DNA of 64,000 bases from Bog-756 sp963769765. GTDB lineage: Bacteria; Actinomycetota; Acidimicrobiia; Acidimicrobiales; RAAP-2. The notes under the pieces were generated by a model. The model was given only the letters and a program-made list of their open reading frames with translations, was not told the DNA's origin and made no database searches. Positions 60,552-64,000 of the stretch are shown here, piece by piece (within the stretch, counting starts at the first letter, position 1; each line of letters opens with the position of its first letter). The translations under genes were made by a program, and so were the position numbers. The DNA lies in assembly GCA_963769765.1 (NCBI GenBank), contig CAVYNA010000004.1, positions 682,001 through 746,000 on the forward strand, written 5' to 3'.

Positions 60552-61949
60552 TCAGGGCAGGACGTCGAGATACTCCTTCAGGTCCCAGTCGGTCACCGTG
60601 CCGATGAACCGCTGCCACTCGTCGCGCTTGTAGTGCAGGAAGACGCGCTCCATCTCGCCGGGCAGCGCCTGGCGGACGACCGGATCCGCCTCGAGTGCGT
60701 CGAGGGCCTCCCCGAGCGTCTCGGGGATCCGGTCGACCTGCTTGCCCGCGGCGATGGCTTCGTAGATGTTCCCCTCCTCCGGTGGCCCCGGGTCGATGCT
60801 CTGCGCGAGACCGTCGCGCATCGCCTCCAGCAGTCCCGCCATCGAGAGGTAGGGATTGACCGACGAGTCCACGGACCGGTACTCGAACCGTCCCGGCGCG
60901 CTCACCCGCAGCGCCGTGGTCCTGTTCTGGTACCCCCAGTCGGCGAAGATCGGCGCCCAGAAGCCGGCGTCTGCAAACCTCCGGTACGAATTCACGGTCG
61001 GCGCGGTGAGCGCGGTCAGCGCTCGGAGGTGTGCGAGGACGCCGCCGATCGCGTGCAGCCCTGTCTTGGAGGGCAGCCGTTTGTCCGCTCCTTCCGGCAG
61101 GAACATGTTGGCGTCGCCGTCCCACAGCGAGAAGTTGTGGTGGCAGCCGTTGGCGGACACCCCCATGAACGGCTTGGGCATGAAGCACGGGAAGAGCCCG
61201 AGCTCACGACCGACCTGCCGGCAGACCTGCCGGTAGGTGGTCAGCCGGTCGGCGGTCTCTTCGGCGCGGTCGAAGGAGAAGTTGAGCTCGAGCTGGCCCG
61301 GGGCGTCCTCGTGGTCACCCTGGATCATCTCGAACCCGAGTCGTTGGCAGTACTCGACGACCCGGTGGATCACCGGCTGCAGCTCGGAGAACTGATCGAT
61401 GTGGTAGCAGTACGGTCGGGTCGCGCCCTCGATCGACGGCGTCCCGTCCGCGTTCGTCTTGAGCCACATCATCTCCGGCTCGCACCCCACCTTCAGCGTG
61501 AGCCCCGTTTCTGCGGTGAACTGCTCGTGCAGCCGCCGGAGGTTGCCCCGGCAGTCGGACGTGAGCACCTCACCGGGGTCGTCGACCTCCTCGCGTCCGC
61601 GGAAGAGCGTGCAGAAGACCCGCGCGACCCGGGTGTCCCATGGCAGGACGGCGAACGTCTCGGGGTCGGGGATCCCGACCAGCTCCGCGGCCTCGGGCCC
61701 GTAGCCGATGTAGTCGCCGTTCCGGTCGACGAAGAGGTTCGCCGTCGCGCCGTAGACGAGCTGGAAGCCCGACGAGGCGAGGAACCGCCACCGCCCGGCG
61801 GGGATGCCCTTGCCCATGATCCGACCGGTCACCGACACGAACTGGCAGTAGAGGTAGGTGACGCCCAGCTCGGCGATCGAGCGCTCGACGTCCTCCACGA
61901 GCTGGTCGCGACCCTCCCGGCGGAGGTGCGCCTCGAGCGCGGTATTCAC
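60552..61949 (-). CDS. Glutamine synthetase of the GlnT / type III-like group
   Basis: A 465-residue ligase: VTYLYCQFVSVTGRIMGKGI (beta-grasp), LKVGCEPEMMWLK (Glu), IQGDHEDAPGQLELNFSFDR, FMGVSANGCHHNFSLWDGDA (His pair), APTVNSYRRFADAGFWAPIF and GRFEYRSVDSSVNPYLSMAG (Glu/Arg). This matches GlnT, a family that also includes gamma-glutamylmethylamide synthetase, so the acceptor may be an amine rather than ammonia. GTG start at 61949. A second, different family member lies two genes downstream. Confidence 0.9.
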   Translation of the reverse strand: MNTALEAHLRREGRDQLVEDVERSIAELGVTYLYCQFVSVTGRIMGKGIPAGRWRFLASSGFQLVYGATANLFVDRNGDYIGYGPEAAELVGIPDPETFAVLPWDTRVARVFCTLFRGREEVDDPGEVLTSDCRGNLRRLHEQFTAETGLTLKVGCEPEMMWLKTNADGTPSIEGATRPYCYHIDQFSELQPVIHRVVEYCQRLGFEMIQGDHEDAPGQLELNFSFDRAEETADRLTTYRQVCRQVGRELGLFPCFMPKPFMGVSANGCHHNFSLWDGDANMFLPEGADKRLPSKTGLHAIGGVLAHLRALTALTAPTVNSYRRFADAGFWAPIFADWGYQNRTTALRVSAPGRFEYRSVDSSVNPYLSMAGLLEAMRDGLAQSIDPGPPEEGNIYEAIAAGKQVDRIPETLGEALDALEADPVVRQALPGEMERVFLHYKRDEWQRFIGTVTDWDLKEYLDVLP

Positions 61950-61989
61950 CGTCGGGGCCCGTCCGGCTCGAGGTCGGTCACCGGTCCGC

Positions 61990-62451
61990 TCAGCCCAGGT
62001 CCTTGAAGACCGACGTGCTGGTCACCGTCTCGGTGGCGACCGGGAAGTGGAAGCCGCACGAGGGGCACGGCTCCGAGAGGGTCTTCTGCTCGTACTCGAG
62101 CTCGTAGGGCTTGTCCTCGAACTTCCCGCAGGTCGGACAGATGCGCAGCAGCCGCGTCCCCACCAGCTCGAAGTTGGTGATGATGTCCTCCATGATGGCT
62201 CCGTTGGCGGCCCACTCCTTGGCGTGCTTGTGGTACGTGTCCATGTGCCAGTCGTCGACGGCCTCCTTGCTCGCCCACATCGAGACCTCGTTGTACCAAC
62301 CCGGTTCGTCGGGATGCTCCCACCAGGTGAGGTGCAAGAACCCCGGTTTGGTCATGAGATGGTGGCGGACGTCGTTGAAGACGGTCCGGAACTTGTCGTA
62401 CGCGTCGGTGCTCGAGAATCGGACCCGCTGCATGCTCAGGTAGACGGACAT
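61990..62451 (-). CDS. ABM-like (dimeric alpha/beta barrel) domain joined to a zinc ribbon
   Basis: A 153-residue protein in two parts. Residues 1-100 look like an antibiotic-biosynthesis-monooxygenase fold (LSMQRVRFSSTDAYDKFRTV, GFLHLTWWEHPDEPGWYNEV, SMWASKEAVDDWHMDTYHKH). Residues 100-153 carry a zinc ribbon with Cys105, Cys108, Cys129 and Cys132 (CPTC and CPSC), like rubredoxin or a redox or metal site. I know no function for this pair. It is 40 bp upstream of the GlnT-like gene on the same strand. ATG 62451 has AGGAGG at a distance of about 10 nt. Confidence 0.75.
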   Translation of the reverse strand: MSVYLSMQRVRFSSTDAYDKFRTVFNDVRHHLMTKPGFLHLTWWEHPDEPGWYNEVSMWASKEAVDDWHMDTYHKHAKEWAANGAIMEDIITNFELVGTRLLRICPTCGKFEDKPYELEYEQKTLSEPCPSCGFHFPVATETVTSTSVFKDLG

Positions 62452-62512
62452 GACCGCACGTGCCTCCTGGTCGATCGGATAGGTGGGGGGAGAGCGGACG
62501 ACTGGTGACGGA

Positions 62513-63031
62513 TCACGGAGGGACCGTGTCGACCACGACGTCGTCGGGCAGTCGCTTCGCGACGTCGTGGGCGAGGTCGCCCTCGACGACCCGGCGCCAG
62601 CGCGGGGTGTCGGGCGTGACCACCAGGACGTGGCGCACACCCCGGGCACGTGCCACCTCGGCGATGCTCTTCGCGAAGCGGCGGGTCGCCGCGACCTGAC
62701 CCCACGCCTGGACTCCCGCCCGCTCCAGCCGACCGACCGTCCTTGTCACCAGCTCGCGTTGCTTGTCCATCTCGGCTCGCGTCGGCATCAGCCCCGGATT
62801 CGGAAGGCCGAGCGCGGAGCCGTAGATCCGGGCGATGGTCACCACCGCCACCGGTTCACCCCTGCTGAGCGAGACGGCCTGGTCGACCACTTCCTTCGAC
62901 ACGGGGTCGCCGGCGGTCGCGACGAGGACGGCACAGGGCTCGGTCGGCTGCTCGTCCCACCGCTTCCGCCCGCGCAGGACCGAGAGCCTCGACAACGCTC
63001 TGGTCGACGCGGCGGTTGCGGTCATGCTCAC
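62513..63031 (-). CDS. Universal-stress-protein-like domain protein
   Basis: A 172-residue protein with a basic leader and a Usp-like domain: CAVLVATAGDPVSKEVVDQA, GEPVAVVTIARIYGSALGLP, then RRFAKSIAEVARARGVRHVL and VVEGDLAHDVAKRLPDDVVV. The ATP-binding glycine motif of UspA is not evident. The GTG at 63031 overlaps the permease stop (GTGA), so it is a partner of the transporter; Usp domains attached to or encoded with APC permeases are known. Confidence 0.8.
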   Translation of the reverse strand: MSMTATAASTRALSRLSVLRGRKRWDEQPTEPCAVLVATAGDPVSKEVVDQAVSLSRGEPVAVVTIARIYGSALGLPNPGLMPTRAEMDKQRELVTRTVGRLERAGVQAWGQVAATRRFAKSIAEVARARGVRHVLVVTPDTPRWRRVVEGDLAHDVAKRLPDDVVVDTVPP

Positions 63032-64000
63032 GAGTCGAGCTCGCCGTGGATCGCGGAGACCGCGGCGCCCGTCCTGCCTGCGTCGATGTCCGGCATCGCC
63101 GATCCGCCGGTCACGGACTCGAGGTGCGGTTCGTCCGTGTCGTAGTCGATGCCACCGGGCGCACCGACTACGACCGGCAGCGAACCGAGGGGTGCGAGGC
63201 CGTCCCGTCGGTCGGTCATCTTGCGCCAGAAGTAGAGCGGGACGTAGGCGGCCACGATGACCACGCCCAGGAGGAAGAGCGTGTGGCCCTCACCAGGACC
63301 CACCACGATGTTCGGCGAGTTCCACCCGCCGACGAAGTAGTCGAAGGTGAGGAAGAGCGCCGCGGCGAGGGCGATCCAACGGAAGAAGCCGGGCATCCGG
63401 AAGGGGCTGACCTGGTCCGAGCGGAACTGGCGCATGAGGAAGTAGCCGAAGAGGGACGCGGCGACCGCCACGATGTAGCCCACGTTGGAGAAGATGTAGA
63501 TGCGGACCGGCGAGCCGAAGAGGGCGACCACTGCCGAACAGACGAGGTTGAAGAACATCGCACGGTCCGGGACGTGGTGCTTGTTCTTGTGGCCGAACCA
63601 TTTGGGAAGGAGACGGTCCTCGGACGCCTGGAAGAGCGAGCGCGCGACCCCCATGATGGCGTTGAGCACCGAGAGCAGGAGGGCCAGCACCAACGGGATG
63701 CCGATGAGGTACTTCACCCAGCCCGCACCGCCGAAGATGTGGTCGGCGAAGCTCGTGTAGAGGGTCAGCGGATCGGACGAGCTGAGGGAGGCGCCGAGCA
63801 CACCGACGAAGACGATGGCCGTGGCGATGTAGATGAAGACCCCGTAGATCCCCTCGGCGGTGAGGGCGATCTTGGCGTCACGTGCCGGATCGCGGCACTC
63901 TCCGATGTAGCAGGCGGCCGCCTCCATCGCGATGGCGTTCCACGAGATCACGAAGATCCACGAGAGGAAGAAGATCGCGCTGGCGGTCTTCGGATCGGCG
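63028..64000 (-). CDS. APC-superfamily amino acid/amine permease, C-terminal part (cut by window edge)
   Basis: 324 residues of a polytopic permease; the gene continues beyond 64000. Visible: FVISWNAIAMEAAACYIGEC (the conserved helix 6 region with the Glu of APC transporters), ALTAEGIYGVFIYIATAIVF, NAIMGVARSLFQASEDRLLP and VVALFGSPVRIYIFSNVGYI; about seven helices and a 60-residue soluble tail. Likely substrate is an amino acid or amine that feeds the glutamine-synthetase-like enzymes downstream. The Usp gene overlaps its stop. Confidence 0.9.
   Translation of the reverse strand, partial: ADPKTASAIFFLSWIFVISWNAIAMEAAACYIGECRDPARDAKIALTAEGIYGVFIYIATAIVFVGVLGASLSSSDPLTLYTSFADHIFGGAGWVKYLIGIPLVLALLLSVLNAIMGVARSLFQASEDRLLPKWFGHKNKHHVPDRAMFFNLVCSAVVALFGSPVRIYIFSNVGYIVAVAASLFGYFLMRQFRSDQVSPFRMPGFFRWIALAAALFLTFDYFVGGWNSPNIVVGPGEGHTLFLLGVVIVAAYVPLYFWRKMTDRRDGLAPLGSLPVVVGAPGGIDYDTDEPHLESVTGGSAMPDIDAGRTGAAVSAIHGELDS

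Noticed and set aside
59743..61188. Upstream extension of the GS-like ligase frame over the amidotransferase and GlnT-like genes
   Set aside because: It is an out-of-frame shadow on the same strand; the ligase fold starts at 59742, just after the amidotransferase stop.
1..64000. CRISPR arrays, tRNA or rRNA genes, transposases, integrases, attachment sites
   Set aside because: I found no regularly spaced repeats, no tRNA-like cloverleaf in the short intergenic gaps, and no transposase or integrase motifs in any plausible frame.

Overview
This 64-kb window looks like chromosomal DNA from a high-GC actinobacterium. The signs are very GC-rich third positions, frequent GTG/TTG starts, dense ATGA/GTGA stop-start overlaps, luciferase-like oxidoreductases of the F420 type, a deazaflavin-dependent nitroreductase-like protein, a mycothiol-enzyme-type (TIGR03086) domain, a MurD2/MurL pair, and several promoters whose -10 box lies 6-7 nt before the start codon (leaderless mRNAs). 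A lineage such as Acidimicrobiia would fit, but that is a guess from gene content. I saw no rRNA, tRNA, insertion sequence, prophage or CRISPR array.

Layout. 1-4.4 kb: start of a hydantoinase/oxoprolinase gene, a TetR regulator, an orphan 3' scrap of an acyl-CoA dehydrogenase, a TesB-like thioesterase, a complete acyl-CoA dehydrogenase, a 3Fe-4S ferredoxin and a ferritin-like protein. 4.3-9.3 kb: murL-murD2-redoxin in one overlapping string (an alternative route to D-glutamate in peptidoglycan), then a SixA-type phosphatase and a SnoaL-like protein. 9.3-15.5 kb: a five-gene MacAB-like ABC export operon with two different membrane-fusion adaptors and a DUF5666 lipoprotein. 15.6-26.7 kb: mixed metabolic genes (amidase, two aldo/keto reductases, MFS exporter, DsbA-like protein, deacetylase, UspA, SDR, LLM oxidoreductase, DUF167, RNase Z).

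26.7-36.05 kb is the clearest functional unit: a ten-gene cobamide uptake, salvage and remodelling operon on the minus strand (btuF, btuC, btuD, cobO, cbiZ, cobU, cobS, cbiB, a CobD/CobC-type aminotransferase, and a bluB-cobT gene fusion), preceded by a cobalamin riboswitch. It would import corrinoids, adenosylate them, strip a wrong lower ligand (CbiZ) and rebuild cobalamin with dimethylbenzimidazole made by its own BluB. No corrin-ring synthesis genes are present.

36.1-45.8 kb: membrane fatty-acid desaturase, glycerate kinase, SDR, an ArsR/SRPBCC pair, a second acyl-CoA dehydrogenase, lipase-like hydrolase, flavodoxin-like protein, DDN-like protein and an FAD oxidoreductase. 45.8-54.9 kb: a large polytopic membrane protein, a secreted GH92 alpha-mannosidase, an LLM oxidoreductase, small membrane proteins, a YCII protein and a three-domain ArsR-SRPBCC-TIGR03086 open frame. 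55-64 kb: a nine-gene minus-strand run (amino-acid permease, stress protein, monooxygenase-like/zinc-ribbon protein, two different glutamine-synthetase-family enzymes, a class I amidotransferase, phytanoyl-CoA dioxygenase, SCP2 protein, glycogen-debranching-type enzyme). The permease-to-dioxygenase part looks like a gamma-glutamylation pathway for an unknown amine and is the best candidate for something undescribed.

A caution that affects the annotation: four conserved genes (redoxin, btuD, glycerate kinase, acyl-CoA dehydrogenase) are each broken by one or two single-base frameshifts, and all five are of the same sign (one extra base). This looks more like systematic sequence error than gene decay.
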